Positions 8,720-18,320 of a stretch of 64,000 nt of DNA are shown here, piece by piece. Made by a program: the position numbers and the translations under genes. The stretch is taken from assembly GCF_030811855.1 (NCBI RefSeq), contig NZ_JAUSRN010000008.1, positions 186,001 to 250,000 of the forward strand. The letters run 5' to 3'. The stretch is from Variovorax paradoxus. GTDB lineage: Bacteria > Pseudomonadota > Gammaproteobacteria > Burkholderiales > Burkholderiaceae_C. The stretch's first letter is position 1. Each line of letters starts with the position of its first letter. The notes beneath the pieces were generated by a model that was given only the letters and a program-made list of their open reading frames with translations, did no database searches and was not told where the DNA came from.

Positions 8720-11020
8720 ATGAAATTTCGCTTCCCCATCGTCATCATCGACGAGGATTTCCGCTCCGAAAACACCTCGGGCCTTGGTATTCGCGCGCTT
8801 GCGCAGGCCTTCGAAAGCGAGGGCTTCGAGGTGCTGGGCGTCACGAGCTATGGGGACTTGAGCCAGTTTGCGCAGCAGCAAAGCCGTGCCAGCGCTTTCA
8901 TCCTGTCGATCGACGACGAGGAGTTCACAGTCGGCCCCGACCTCGATCCGGCCGTGCTGAGCCTGCGCAGCTTCATCGGCGAGGTGCGCCGCAAGAACGC
9001 CGACGTGCCGATCTACATCTACGGCGAAACCAAGACCTCGCGCCACATTCCGAACGACATCCTGCGCGAGCTGCACGGCTTCATCCACATGTTCGAGGAC
9101 ACGCCCGAGTTCGTGGCGCGCCACATCATCCGCGAGGCCAAGAGCTACCTGGAGGGCGTGCAGCCGCCGTTCTTCAAGGCGCTGATCGACTACGCCGAAG
9201 ACGGCTCGTACTCGTGGCACTGCCCGGGTCACTCGGGCGGCGTCGCGTTCCTGAAGAGCCCGGTGGGCCAGATGTTCCACCAGTTCTTTGGCGAGAACAT
9301 GCTGCGCGCCGACGTCTGCAACGCCGTGGAAGAACTCGGCCAGCTGCTGGACCACACCGGCCCCGTGGCCGCCAGCGAGCGCAACGCCGCGCGCATTTTC
9401 AACGCCGACCATTGCTTCTTCGTGACCAACGGCACCAGCACCAGCAACAAGATGGTGTGGCACCACACCGTGGCGCCGGACGACGTGGTGGTGGTCGACC
9501 GCAACTGCCACAAGTCGATCCTGCACGCGATCATCATGACCGGCGCGATTCCGGTGTTCATGAAGCCCACGCGCAACCACTTCGGCATCATCGGCCCGAT
9601 TCCGAAGAGCGAGTTCGAGCAGAGCGCCATCAAGGCCAAGATCAAGGCCAATCCGCTGCTGGCCGACGTGGACCCGAACAAGGTGAAGCCGCGCGTGATG
9701 ACGCTCACACAGTCGACCTACGACGGCGTGATCTACAACACCGAGACCATCAAGGGCATGCTCGACGGCTACGTCGACACGCTGCATTTCGACGAGGCAT
9801 GGCTGCCGCATGCGGCCTTCCATCCGTTCTATGGCGCCTACCACGCGATGGGCAAGCGCCGCGTGCGGCCGAAGGAATCACTGGTGTTTGCGACCCAGTC
9901 GACCCACAAGCTGCTGGCCGGCATCAGCCAGGCCAGCCACGTGCTGGTGCAGGACTCGCAGAACCGTGCGCTGGACCGCGACCTGTTCAACGAGGCCTAC
10001 CTGATGCACTCGTCCACCAGCCCGCAGTACGCAATCATCGCGAGCTGCGACGTGGCCGCCGCCATGATGGAGCCGCCCGGCGGCACCGCGCTGGTAGAAG
10101 AGAGCATTCTCGAAGCGCTCGACTTCCGCCGCGCCATGCGCAAGGTGGAGGACGAGTTCGGCAAGGACGAGTGGTGGTTCAAGGTCTGGGGCCCCGAGAA
10201 GCTCGTCGACGAAGGCATTGGCCGCGCCGAAGACTGGATCATGACGGGCGAGAAGAACGGAAAGCCCAAGAACAAGAAGTCGCCGCGCAACTGGCACGGC
10301 TTCGGCGAACTGGCCGACGGCTTCAACATGCTCGACCCGATCAAGTCGACCATCGTGACGCCCGGCCTCGACCTGGAAGGCAACTTTGCCGAGACCGGCA
10401 TTCCCGCGAGCGTGGTGACCAAGTTTCTCGCCGAGCATGGCGTGATCGTGGAGAAGACCGGGCTCTACAGCTTTTTCATCATGTTCACCATCGGCATCAC
10501 CAAGGGCCGCTGGAACACGCTGCTCACGGCGTTGCAGCAGTTCAAGGACGACTACGCGCGCAACCAGCCGATGTGGCGCATCCTGCCCGAGTTCTGCCAG
10601 CAGCACCCCGGCTATGAGCGCCTGGGCCTGCGCGACCTGTGCCAGCACATCCACCAGCTGTATGCGCGCTATGACGTGGCGCGCCTCACCACCGAGATGT
10701 ACCTGAGCGATCTCACGCCGGCCATGAAGCCGAGCGATGCCTTTGCCCACATCGCGCACCGCAAGACCGAGCGTGTGGAAATCGACGAGCTCGAAGGCCG
10801 CATCACCACCAGCCTGATCACGCCGTATCCGCCGGGTATTCCTCTCTTGATTCCGGGCGAGGTGTTCAACAAGAAGATCGTCGACTACCTCAGGTTTTCG
10901 CGCGAGTTCAATCTGCAGTGCCCAGGCTTCGAGACCGACATCCATGGGCTTGTGGCGCGCATCGACGAAACGGGCAAGAAGCGCTACTACGCCGATTGCG
11001 TCGCCGCACCGAAGAAATAA
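8720..11020 (+). CDS. Arginine/lysine/ornithine decarboxylase (AdiA-like)
   Basis: This is a fold-type I PLP-dependent amino acid decarboxylase, cytoplasmic, making a polyamine or its precursor while consuming a proton. The 766-residue product has the N-terminal wing domain (about 1-130), the PLP core with WHCPGHSGGVAFLKSPVG, DRNCHKSI and LHFDEAW, the PLP lysine K397 in STHKLLAGISQASH, and the C-terminal domain with PYPPGIPLLIPGE. Length and motifs match the biodegradative arginine decarboxylase AdiA more closely than CadA or SpeC, but substrate cannot be fixed by eye. The ATG at 8720 is preferred because the family begins at this point. No antiporter gene is adjacent, so a complete acid-resistance module is not present here. 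Confidence 0.9.
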   Translation: MKFRFPIVIIDEDFRSENTSGLGIRALAQAFESEGFEVLGVTSYGDLSQFAQQQSRASAFILSIDDEEFTVGPDLDPAVLSLRSFIGEVRRKNADVPIYIYGETKTSRHIPNDILRELHGFIHMFEDTPEFVARHIIREAKSYLEGVQPPFFKALIDYAEDGSYSWHCPGHSGGVAFLKSPVGQMFHQFFGENMLRADVCNAVEELGQLLDHTGPVAASERNAARIFNADHCFFVTNGTSTSNKMVWHHTVAPDDVVVVDRNCHKSILHAIIMTGAIPVFMKPTRNHFGIIGPIPKSEFEQSAIKAKIKANPLLADVDPNKVKPRVMTLTQSTYDGVIYNTETIKGMLDGYVDTLHFDEAWLPHAAFHPFYGAYHAMGKRRVRPKESLVFATQSTHKLLAGISQASHVLVQDSQNRALDRDLFNEAYLMHSSTSPQYAIIASCDVAAAMMEPPGGTALVEESILEALDFRRAMRKVEDEFGKDEWWFKVWGPEKLVDEGIGRAEDWIMTGEKNGKPKNKKSPRNWHGFGELADGFNMLDPIKSTIVTPGLDLEGNFAETGIPASVVTKFLAEHGVIVEKTGLYSFFIMFTIGITKGRWNTLLTALQQFKDDYARNQPMWRILPEFCQQHPGYERLGLRDLCQHIHQLYARYDVARLTTEMYLSDLTPAMKPSDAFAHIAHRKTERVEIDELEGRITTSLITPYPPGIPLLIPGEVFNKKIVDYLRFSREFNLQCPGFETDIHGLVARIDETGKKRYYADCVAAPKK

Positions 11021-11028
11021 AAGACGGG

Positions 11029-11051
11029 GCAGCGCGCAGATAGCGCGCTGC
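11029..11051. other. Hairpin between convergent genes
   Basis: Perfect 9-base arms GCAGCGCGC and GCGCGCTGC enclose the loop AGATA between the decarboxylase and ligase stop codons. There is no T tract on the plus side and only a delayed T-rich stretch on the minus side, so it may stabilise 3' ends rather than act as a classical terminator. Confidence 0.6.
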
Positions 11052-11054
11052 GAT

Positions 11055-11906
11055 TCAGGAAGGCAGGTCGAGCCGCACCCGCACGAAGCGGGCAAACCTC
11101 GGCAGACCGCCCGGGTTGGTGCCGTTGAAGCGGTAGGTCACCCAGCTTCCGATGGCGGGCGGCGTCTCCCGCTCGGCGTCGGTGAGGCCGCTGCCGAGTT
11201 TGAAGCGCTTGCCGTCGGGCGTTTCGACCAGCAATGCACCGAGCCTGCCGCCGTGCCGGCCTTTGCCCGGAACGTGCCCGACCACCCGGGCCTCGGCGTC
11301 GTCGTGCAGCTTGACCTTGAGCAGGTCGCTGTTGCGCTCGGGGCGATAGAGCGATGCGCCCCGGTGCAGCATCAGGCCTTCGCCGCCCATCTTCACGGTC
11401 TTGTCGAGCAGCGCATGCAATTCGACATGGGTGGTGGCGCGCTCCTGGGGCACGGGCACGATCCACGGCGCGTCGGTGATGGGCAGCAGCTTGCGCAGCG
11501 CGGCGAGCCGTGAGGTGAAATCGCCGCCGTGGCTCGGCATATCGAAAACCATGAACCGCATGCTGTGCCAGGCTGTGTCGTTCGGCGTCTGGCTGCGCAC
11601 GGTGGAAACGGCAAGCGCAAACTGGCCTCGGCCGGCCCACAACTCGCCATCGAGCGGCTGCTTGGGCAACTTTGCCGTGAACCAGGCGGGCGCCACCACG
11701 GGCTCGCCGCCACGCGTCCAGAGCTGCTGGCCGTCCCAGTAACCGCGCACCCCATCGTATTTTTCGCTGACCCAGTAGTCCGCCAGCGGCATGCCTGGGC
11801 GGTAGACCTCGGCCAGCATCAGTGCCGGCGCGGCCTCGCGCGCGGCGGCCACCCGGGCCGCCAGTGCACCGAGCCCGGCAAGCAGGAGGGAACGTCGGGT
11901 CAGCAA
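11055..11906 (-). CDS. ATP-dependent DNA ligase with N-terminal export signal (LigE-like)
   Basis: This is a minimal ATP-dependent DNA ligase. Motif I EKYDGVR carries the adenylated lysine, followed by TRGG, the FMVFDM block, motif IV GGEGLMLH, motif V LLKVKL and a short OB-fold domain at the C-terminus. Clamp, zinc finger and BRCT domains are absent, as in the small LigE class. The amino end reads LTRRSLLLAGLGALAARVAAAREA, a twin-arginine-like signal with a hydrophobic core and an Ala-rich cleavage region, so the enzyme is probably exported. I chose the TTG at 11906, which places the twin arginine at residues 4-5. A longer TTG reading from 11984 overlaps fabI by 20 bases. No strong ribosome site supports either, so the start is uncertain. 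Confidence 0.82.
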   Translation of the reverse strand: MLTRRSLLLAGLGALAARVAAAREAAPALMLAEVYRPGMPLADYWVSEKYDGVRGYWDGQQLWTRGGEPVVAPAWFTAKLPKQPLDGELWAGRGQFALAVSTVRSQTPNDTAWHSMRFMVFDMPSHGGDFTSRLAALRKLLPITDAPWIVPVPQERATTHVELHALLDKTVKMGGEGLMLHRGASLYRPERNSDLLKVKLHDDAEARVVGHVPGKGRHGGRLGALLVETPDGKRFKLGSGLTDAERETPPAIGSWVTYRFNGTNPGGLPRFARFVRVRLDLPS

Positions 11907-11964
11907 GACGCCGCTGCCAATCGATGAAGACGTAATGCTTTGGGGAAGATAAGGGGGCGAGCCC

Positions 11965-12747
11965 TTATTCGCCCATACCAGCAACGACGTTGCTGAAGCC
12001 TCCGTCCACGTAGGTGATCTCGGCGCTGACGCCGCTGGCGAGGTCGCTCAACAGAAAGGCGGCCACGTTGCCGACTTCCTCGATCGTCACGTTCCGGCGA
12101 ATCGGCGAGGCCTCGGCCACCGCGGACAGCATCTTGCCGAAACCCTTGATGCCGCTGGCTGCCAGCGTCTTGATGGGGCCGGCGCTGATGCCGTTGACAC
12201 GCATGCCCTTGGGGCCGAGCGATGCCGCGGTGTAGCGCACCGAAGCCTCGAGCGAGGCCTTGGCCAGACCCATGGTGTTGTAGTTGGGCAGTGCGCGTTC
12301 GGCGCCCAGGTAGGTCAGCGTCAGCAGCGCGGCCTTGTCGTTGAGGTAGGGCAGGGCGGCCTTTGCCATGGCGGGAAAGCTGTAGGCGCTGATGTCGTGC
12401 GCAATCTTGAAGCCCTCGCGCGACAGCCCTTCGAGGAAGTCGCCGGAGATCGCTTCTCGCGGCGCGAAACCGATGCTGTGCACGAAGCCGTCGAACTTGG
12501 GCCAGGTCTGCGCCAGATCGGCAAAGAGCTTGTCGATCTGCGCGTCGTCGCCCACGTCGCAGTCAAAAATAAGCTTGGAGCCGAAGTCCGCGGCGAATTC
12601 GGTGATACGGTCCTTGAATCGCTCGCCGACGTAGCTGAAAGCAAGCTCGGCGCCTTGTTCGTGACACGCCTTGGCAATGCCGTAGGCAATGGAGCGATTG
12701 CTCAACACGCCGGTGATCAACAGTTTTTTGCCGGAAAGAAAGCCCAT
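11965..12747 (-). CDS. fabI: Enoyl-[acyl-carrier-protein] reductase, NADH (FabI)
   Basis: This enzyme carries out the last reduction of each fatty-acid elongation round in the cytoplasm. The 260-residue product has the FabI-type nucleotide site near the start ([19 protein letters not shown]), the SIGFAPRE motif, and the catalytic Tyr-(X)6-Lys in [15 protein letters not shown]. It ends with the C-terminal [17 protein letters not shown] seen in FabI. The ATG at 12747 has GAGG at good spacing, and an upstream in-frame start would cross into the divergent promoter. It is divergent from yejA with only 37 bases between starts and is followed by the ligase gene. Confidence 0.96.
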   Translation of the reverse strand: MGFLSGKKLLITGVLSNRSIAYGIAKACHEQGAELAFSYVGERFKDRITEFAADFGSKLIFDCDVGDDAQIDKLFADLAQTWPKFDGFVHSIGFAPREAISGDFLEGLSREGFKIAHDISAYSFPAMAKAALPYLNDKAALLTLTYLGAERALPNYNTMGLAKASLEASVRYTAASLGPKGMRVNGISAGPIKTLAASGIKGFGKMLSAVAEASPIRRNVTIEEVGNVAAFLLSDLASGVSAEITYVDGGFSNVVAGMGE

Positions 12748-12784
12748 GAAGTTGCCTCGTGAAAATCTTGGGCAGAATTCTCGC

Positions 12785-14581
12785 ATGCGGGCTTGGCTGC
12801 TTTTTCTCCTGATGCTCTGGGCGGCTCCCTCATGGGCCGCCCATGCCTATGCGCAGTTCGGCGATGTCAAGTATCCGCCCGGCTTCACGCATTTCAGCTA
12901 TGTGAATCCGAACGCGCCCAAGGGCGGAGAGATCCGCATGGTCCCGCCGACTCGGCCGACCAACTTCGACAAGTTCAACCCGTTCACCCTGAAGGGCACG
13001 GCGCCCTACGGGCTGGGCGTGCTGGTGTTCGAAACCCTGCTCGCAGGCAATTCGGAGGAGCCGACCACAGCCTATGGCCTGCTGGCGGAGGACGTCGAGG
13101 TGCCAGCCGACAAGCTTTCCGCCACCTTCCGGCTCAATCCCAAGGCGCGCTTCAACGACGGCTCGCCGGTGCTGGCTGCCGACGTGGTGTATTCCTTCGA
13201 AACGCTCAACAGCAAGCTGGCAGCGCCCCAGTTCCGAACGATCTATGCCGAGGTGAAGGGCGTGCGCGCACTCGACGAACGCACGGTGCGCTTCGAGTTT
13301 GCAAGGCCCAATCCCGAGCTGCCTTTGGTGGTCGGCGGCATGGCGGTGTTCAGCCGCGCCTGGGGCGGCGGCAAGGCTTTCGACCAGATCATCAGCGAGG
13401 TGCCAATTGCCTCGGGCCCCTACAAGCCCGCGAGCGCGCGGCTGGGCCGCGACATCACCTATGTGCGCGACCCCCGCTATTGGGGCGCCGAGCTGCCGGC
13501 GCGCCGGGGGCAATTCAATTTCGACCGGATCTCGTTCAAAAACTACCTGGACGACACCTCCCGCTTCGAGGGGCTCAAGGCGGGTGAATTCGACTTCATG
13601 CGCGAATTCACTTCTCGCAACTGGGCGCGCCAATACAAGGGCAAGCAGTTCGAGAGCGGCGAGCTCGTCAAGCGCGCCTTCGAAACCCGAAATCCCGGCG
13701 ATTTCCAGGGCTACGTATTCAACCTTCGCAAGGACAAATTCAAGGACGTGCGAGTGCGGCAGGCCATCGGGCTGGCAATGGATTTCGAATGGCTCAACCG
13801 CCAGCTGTTCTACGGGCTCTACACGCGCGTGCAGGGTTATTTCCCCAACAGCGAGTTTCACGCCGAAGGCTTGCCAAAACCCGACGAGCTGGCGCTGCTC
13901 GAACCGCTGCGCGACAAGCTGCGCCCCGAAGTCTTCGGACCGGCCGTAATCTCGCCCAGCACCGCGCCGCCAGGAAGCCTGCGCGAGAACCTGCGCCGCG
14001 CAAGGGCGCTGCTGGCCGAGGCGGGCTGGACCTACCGCGATGGCGCGCTGCGCAACGCCAAGAACGAGCCATTCACCATCGAGTTCCTGAACGACCAGCC
14101 CTCGCTCATCCGGGTTGCCACACCGTTCCAGAGCGCGCTGCAGAAGCTTGGCATCGAGATGCGCTTTCGCACCGTCGACTTCTCGCTGTCGCAGCAGCGC
14201 ATGGACAATTTCGACTTCGAAATGACCAGCCTGCGCTTGTCGGGCAGTACCGCGCCGGGAGGCGAGTTGCTCGACTTCTTCGGGTCCAAGGCGGCCGAGA
14301 CCCATGGCTCCTCCAACATCTGGGGCATTGCCGATCCGGCCGTCGACGCGCTGGTGCAGAAGGTGCTCAGTGCCACAACTAGGTCCGAACTGCGCACCGC
14401 GGTGCGCGCGCTCGATCGCGTGCTGTCGCACGGCTACTACTCGATCCCGCAGTACTACGGGAGCGCCTTCTTGGTCGGCTACCGGCCGCGGCCTGTCGTA
14501 CTGCCCGATGTCGTTCCCCCGTACTACCAGGCCGACGCTTGGGCGATGACCACCTGGTGGGCGTCGCCCACGAACAAATAG
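12785..14581 (+). CDS. yejA: Peptide ABC transporter substrate-binding protein YejA
   Basis: This is the periplasmic binding protein of the Yej peptide importer, solute-binding family 5. The 598-residue product has a cleavable signal peptide ([21 protein letters not shown]) and family blocks such as [47 protein letters not shown], and the C-terminal [19 protein letters not shown]. The ATG at 12785 puts the signal peptide at the very N-terminus. It is the first gene of yejA-yejB-yejE-yejF. In enterobacteria the Yej system imports peptides, including microcin C and defensin-type antimicrobial peptides, which is family knowledge rather than something seen here. Confidence 0.95.
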   Translation: MRAWLLFLLMLWAAPSWAAHAYAQFGDVKYPPGFTHFSYVNPNAPKGGEIRMVPPTRPTNFDKFNPFTLKGTAPYGLGVLVFETLLAGNSEEPTTAYGLLAEDVEVPADKLSATFRLNPKARFNDGSPVLAADVVYSFETLNSKLAAPQFRTIYAEVKGVRALDERTVRFEFARPNPELPLVVGGMAVFSRAWGGGKAFDQIISEVPIASGPYKPASARLGRDITYVRDPRYWGAELPARRGQFNFDRISFKNYLDDTSRFEGLKAGEFDFMREFTSRNWARQYKGKQFESGELVKRAFETRNPGDFQGYVFNLRKDKFKDVRVRQAIGLAMDFEWLNRQLFYGLYTRVQGYFPNSEFHAEGLPKPDELALLEPLRDKLRPEVFGPAVISPSTAPPGSLRENLRRARALLAEAGWTYRDGALRNAKNEPFTIEFLNDQPSLIRVATPFQSALQKLGIEMRFRTVDFSLSQQRMDNFDFEMTSLRLSGSTAPGGELLDFFGSKAAETHGSSNIWGIADPAVDALVQKVLSATTRSELRTAVRALDRVLSHGYYSIPQYYGSAFLVGYRPRPVVLPDVVPPYYQADAWAMTTWWASPTNK

Positions 14582-14596
14582 AGAATCGCGCACGCC

Positions 14597-15631
14597 ATGG
14601 CCAGCTACATCCTCAAACGCCTGCTTCTGATGGTGCCCACGCTGCTCGGCGTGCTGCTGCTGACCTTCGTGGTCATCCAGTTCGTGCCGGGCGGGCCTGT
14701 CGAGCAGATGGTGTCCCAGCTGCAGGGCCGCGACTCTGGTGGGGAGCGCGCTGCGAGCAGCGGGGCCGGCTATCGCGGACGGCAGGGGCTGGCGCCGGAA
14801 CGCATTGCCGAGATCAAGGCGCTCTATGGTTTCGACAAGCCGGCGCACGAGCGCTTCTGGCAAATGCTCAAGTCGTTTGCGAAGCTCGACTTGGGCCAGA
14901 GCTTCTACCAGCGCAAGGCGGTGTGGGACCTGGTCAAGGAAAAGCTGCCGGTGTCGATCAGCCTGGGCCTGTGGACCTTCTTCATCAGCTACCTGATCGC
15001 GGTGCCGCTCGGCGTGGCGAAGGCGGTGCGGGCGGGTTCGCGTTTCGACTTCGTGACCACGCTCATCGTGCTGATCGGCTATGCGATACCCGGCTTCGTG
15101 CTGGGCGTGGCGCTGCTCGTGATCTTCGGCGGGCAGCTGCAGTGGTTTCCGCTGCGCGGACTGACTTCGCCCAACTGGGAAACGCTCGGATGGGGCGCGA
15201 AGATCGTCGACTATCTTTGGCACATTGCGCTGCCCGTGACCGCGATGGTGCTCGGCAGCTTTGCCGTGACGGCCATGCTCACGAAGAATTCCTTCCTGGA
15301 GGAAATTCGAAAGCAATACGTATTGACCGCGCGCGCCAAGGGGCTGGCCGAGCGGCAAGTGCTCTGGAAGCACGTCTTCCGCAATGCCCTGATCCCGATC
15401 ATCACGGGATTTCCGGCGGCCTTCATCGGCGCGTTCTTCACAGGGTCGCTGCTGATCGAGACGCTGTTCTCGCTCGACGGGCTGGGCCTCTTGAGCTACG
15501 AAAGCGTGATCCGGCGCGACTATCCCGTGGTGCTGGGCACGCTGTACCTGTTCACGCTGATCGGCCTCTTGACCAAGCTCATTTCCGACCTCTGCTACGT
15601 CTGGGTCGACCCGAGGGTGAAATTTGACTGA
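14597..15631 (+). CDS. yejB: Peptide ABC transporter permease YejB
   Basis: This is an inner-membrane permease of the Yej importer. The 344-residue product starts MASYILKRLLLMVPTLLGVLL, a standard DppB/OppB-type first helix, with a long periplasmic loop before the core permease domain. It carries the ABC permease loop EEIRKQYVLTARAKGLAERQVLWKHVFRNALIPI, the site that docks with the ATPase. The C-terminus WVDPRVKFD is typical of YejB. It follows yejA by 15 bases and overlaps the yejE start. Confidence 0.96.
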   Translation: MASYILKRLLLMVPTLLGVLLLTFVVIQFVPGGPVEQMVSQLQGRDSGGERAASSGAGYRGRQGLAPERIAEIKALYGFDKPAHERFWQMLKSFAKLDLGQSFYQRKAVWDLVKEKLPVSISLGLWTFFISYLIAVPLGVAKAVRAGSRFDFVTTLIVLIGYAIPGFVLGVALLVIFGGQLQWFPLRGLTSPNWETLGWGAKIVDYLWHIALPVTAMVLGSFAVTAMLTKNSFLEEIRKQYVLTARAKGLAERQVLWKHVFRNALIPIITGFPAAFIGAFFTGSLLIETLFSLDGLGLLSYESVIRRDYPVVLGTLYLFTLIGLLTKLISDLCYVWVDPRVKFD

Positions 15632-16667
15632 CGCGCTGCCCGTTTCATTGAGCCCGGCGCGCCGCGCCTGGCGCCGCTTTCGCCGGAATCCACTCGGGTT
15701 CTGGAGCCTCGTAGTCTTTACGGTGCTCGTCGTCCTCAGCCTTTTTGCGGAAGTGCTGTCCACGGACAAGCCGCTCGTGGTGCGTTACGAGGGGCACACC
15801 TACTTCCCCGTGCTGCGCGACTATCCCGAAAAGACCTTCGGCGGAGACTTCGAGACACCGGCCGACTACCTCGATCCGTTCATCCGCGAGCGGATCACGG
15901 GGGCGGGGAACTGGGCAATTTATGCACCGAACACCTACGGCCCGCAAACCCTCAACTACTTTGCCAAGTTGCCGAATCCGTCGGCCCCATCGCGCGACAA
16001 CTTTTTTGGCACGGACGATCGCGGCCGCGATTTGCTGGCGCAACTGATCTACGGCTTTCGCGTGAGCGTGCTGTTTGCACTGGCGCTCACGGTGATCGGC
16101 GTGGTGCTGGGCATCGTGACGGGGGCAGTGCAGGGCTTTTTTGGCGGCAAGACTGACCTCGCATTCCAGCGCTTCATCGAGATCTGGAGTTCCATGCCCG
16201 AGCTCTACCTGCTGATCATCTTCAGCGCGATCTTCTCGCCCAGCGTGGCGCTGCTGCTCATCCTTTTGAGCCTGTTCGGATGGATGGGCCTGTCGGACTA
16301 CGTGCGCGCCGAGTTCCTGCGCAACCGCCAGATGGACTACGTGCGCGCCGCGCGAGCGCTCGGCGTCGGCAACTTGCAGATCATGTGGCGCCACATCCTT
16401 CCCAACAGCATGGTGCCGGTCGTCACCTTCTTGCCGTTCCGAATGAGCGCGGCCATCCTGGCGTTGACGTCGCTCGACTTCCTGGGCCTCGGCGTGCCGC
16501 CGGGTACGCCGTCGCTTGGCGAGCTGCTCAGTCAGGGCAAGGCGAACATCGATGCCTGGTGGATTTCGTTGTCCACCTTCGGCGTGCTGGTCGTGACGCT
16601 GATGCTCCTGACGTTCATGGGCGACGCTCTGCGCGATGCGCTCGATCCGCGGAAGGCCGACAAGTGA
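15624..16667 (+). CDS. yejE: Peptide ABC transporter permease YejE
   Basis: This is the second permease of the Yej importer, DppC/OppC class. The 347-residue product has the N-terminal RRNPLGFWSLVVFTVLVVLSLF helix, the conserved FGTDDRGRDLLAQLIYGFRVSVLFAL block, and the ATPase-contact loop EFLRNRQMDYVRAARALGVGNLQIMWRHILPN. The TTG start at 15624 overlaps the end of yejB by 8 bases, which fits coupled translation. It ends GDALRDALDPRKADK, the usual end of this class. Confidence 0.95.
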   Translation: MTDALPVSLSPARRAWRRFRRNPLGFWSLVVFTVLVVLSLFAEVLSTDKPLVVRYEGHTYFPVLRDYPEKTFGGDFETPADYLDPFIRERITGAGNWAIYAPNTYGPQTLNYFAKLPNPSAPSRDNFFGTDDRGRDLLAQLIYGFRVSVLFALALTVIGVVLGIVTGAVQGFFGGKTDLAFQRFIEIWSSMPELYLLIIFSAIFSPSVALLLILLSLFGWMGLSDYVRAEFLRNRQMDYVRAARALGVGNLQIMWRHILPNSMVPVVTFLPFRMSAAILALTSLDFLGLGVPPGTPSLGELLSQGKANIDAWWISLSTFGVLVVTLMLLTFMGDALRDALDPRKADK

Positions 16668-16672
16668 GCGCA

Positions 16673-18301
16673 ATGACGACCCCTCATCAGCCGCTGCTCG
16701 ACGTCAAGGGCCTGCGCGTCGCGTTCGGCGGCAAGGAAGTGGTGCATGGCATCGACTTCCGCATTGCCGCCGGCGAGAAGCTCGCGCTGGTGGGCGAGTC
16801 GGGCTCGGGCAAGACCGTCACGGCGTTGGCGCTGCTGCGCCTGGCGCAGAACGCCGACATCGCCGGCGTCGCGAAGCTGTTCGACGCCCAGGCGGCTTCG
16901 AATGGCCGCGATCTGCTGTCGATTCCGGAGCGGGAGCTGCGTGGCATCCGCGGCAAGGAGATCGCGATGATCTTCCAGGAGCCGATGACCGCGCTCAACG
17001 CGCTCTACACGGTGGGCGACCAGATTGCCGAGGTGCTCGAGCTGCACGAGGGGCTCTCGGCACGCGACGCGCAGGCGGCCGCGGTGCAGTTGCTTGCCGA
17101 CACCGGCATTCCTGAGCCCGAGCGGCGGGCGAGGGCGTTCCCGCACCAACTCTCGGGTGGGCAGCGACAGCGCGCCATGATCGCCATGGCGCTCGCCTGC
17201 AAGCCCCGCCTGCTTCTGGCGGACGAGCCGACCACAGCGCTCGACGTGACCGTGCGCGCGCAGATCCTCGATCTGCTCGCCGATCTGCAGCGCAAGCATG
17301 GCATGGCCGTGCTGCTGATCACCCACGACCTGAACCTGGTGCGCCGGTTCGCGGACCGCGTCGCGGTGATGGAAGACGGGCACATCGTCGAGCAGGGCGA
17401 TGTGGCCACGGTGTTCGAAGCGCCGCAGCATGCCTACACCCGCAAGTTGATCGACAGCCACCCGGAGCGCAACGTCAGTGCCGTAGCTGCAGGCAGCGAT
17501 GCACGGCCGGTGCTCGAAGCCACGGGCCTGAGCGTGAGCTACCCGGTGCCACGGCCCGGCGTGGCCGGCTGGTTCCGCAAGGGCGAATTCATCGCGGTGC
17601 AGAACGCTGATTTCCGCATCGCACCTGGTGAAACGCTGGGCGTGGTCGGGGAATCCGGGTCAGGCAAGTCGACGCTGGCGCTGGCCGCTCTCGGGCTGCT
17701 GAAGTATCGCGGCGCGCTCAAAGTCGATGGCAAGGGCTGGGCGGTCGACCGAGGGTCCGATCTGGCCTTGCGCCGAGTCATGCAGGTGGTTTTCCAAGAT
17801 CCGTTTTCTTCGCTTTCGCCGCGCATGACGGTCGAGCAGATCGTGGGCGAGGGGCTTCGCGTGCATGCGCCCGAGCTCGGCACCGAGCAGCGCCGTGCAC
17901 GGGCCCTGGCGGCGCTGGCCGATGTGGGGTTGAGCGAGGCGCAGTTCCCGTCGCTGCTCGACCGCTACCCGCACGAGTTTTCGGGCGGGCAGCGCCAGCG
18001 CCTTGCGATTGCGCGCGCGCTCATCGTCGATCCGCAACTGCTGGTGCTCGACGAGCCCACGAGTGCGCTCGACGTGACGATCCAGAAGCAGGTGTTGGGC
18101 CTGCTGCAACGCCTTCAGCGTGAGCGCGGCCTGAGCTATTTGCTCATCACCCACGACGTCGAAGTGATACGGGCCATGGCGCACCACGTCATCGTGATGA
18201 AGGATGGCAACATCCTCGAATCCGGCCTTGTCGAGCGCGTGCTCGACGCGCCCGAGCACCCCTACACAAAGACGCTGGTGGCTGCTGCGCTGCTGGAATA
18301 G
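16673..18301 (+). CDS. yejF: Peptide ABC transporter ATP-binding protein YejF (tandem ATPase)
   Basis: This protein carries two fused ABC ATPase domains and powers the Yej importer. In the 542-residue product, domain 1 has Walker [10 protein letters not shown] (about residue 42), signature [12 protein letters not shown] and Walker [13 protein letters not shown]. Domain 2 (after about residue 280) has Walker [10 protein letters not shown], signature [12 protein letters not shown] and Walker [13 protein letters not shown], so both sites look active. The start is given as the ATG at 16673. A GTG at 16664 overlapping the yejE stop is an equally possible in-frame start that would add three residues. 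Confidence 0.95.
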   Translation: MTTPHQPLLDVKGLRVAFGGKEVVHGIDFRIAAGEKLALVGESGSGKTVTALALLRLAQNADIAGVAKLFDAQAASNGRDLLSIPERELRGIRGKEIAMIFQEPMTALNALYTVGDQIAEVLELHEGLSARDAQAAAVQLLADTGIPEPERRARAFPHQLSGGQRQRAMIAMALACKPRLLLADEPTTALDVTVRAQILDLLADLQRKHGMAVLLITHDLNLVRRFADRVAVMEDGHIVEQGDVATVFEAPQHAYTRKLIDSHPERNVSAVAAGSDARPVLEATGLSVSYPVPRPGVAGWFRKGEFIAVQNADFRIAPGETLGVVGESGSGKSTLALAALGLLKYRGALKVDGKGWAVDRGSDLALRRVMQVVFQDPFSSLSPRMTVEQIVGEGLRVHAPELGTEQRRARALAALADVGLSEAQFPSLLDRYPHEFSGGQRQRLAIARALIVDPQLLVLDEPTSALDVTIQKQVLGLLQRLQRERGLSYLLITHDVEVIRAMAHHVIVMKDGNILESGLVERVLDAPEHPYTKTLVAAALLE

Positions 18302-18320
18302 AACAACGGGATTCAGAACA

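Noticed and set aside
12830..15769. A 979-codon open frame on the minus strand opposite yejA and yejB
   Set aside because: It lies entirely over strongly recognisable Yej genes. Its translation is low-complexity His/Arg/Gln/Glu without domains, the typical product of the antisense frame of GC-rich genes.
12785..18301. A nickel or dipeptide importer instead of Yej
   Set aside because: The long YejB loop, the fused tandem ATPase and the YejA start motifs identify Yej; Nik/Dpp systems have two separate ATPase genes.
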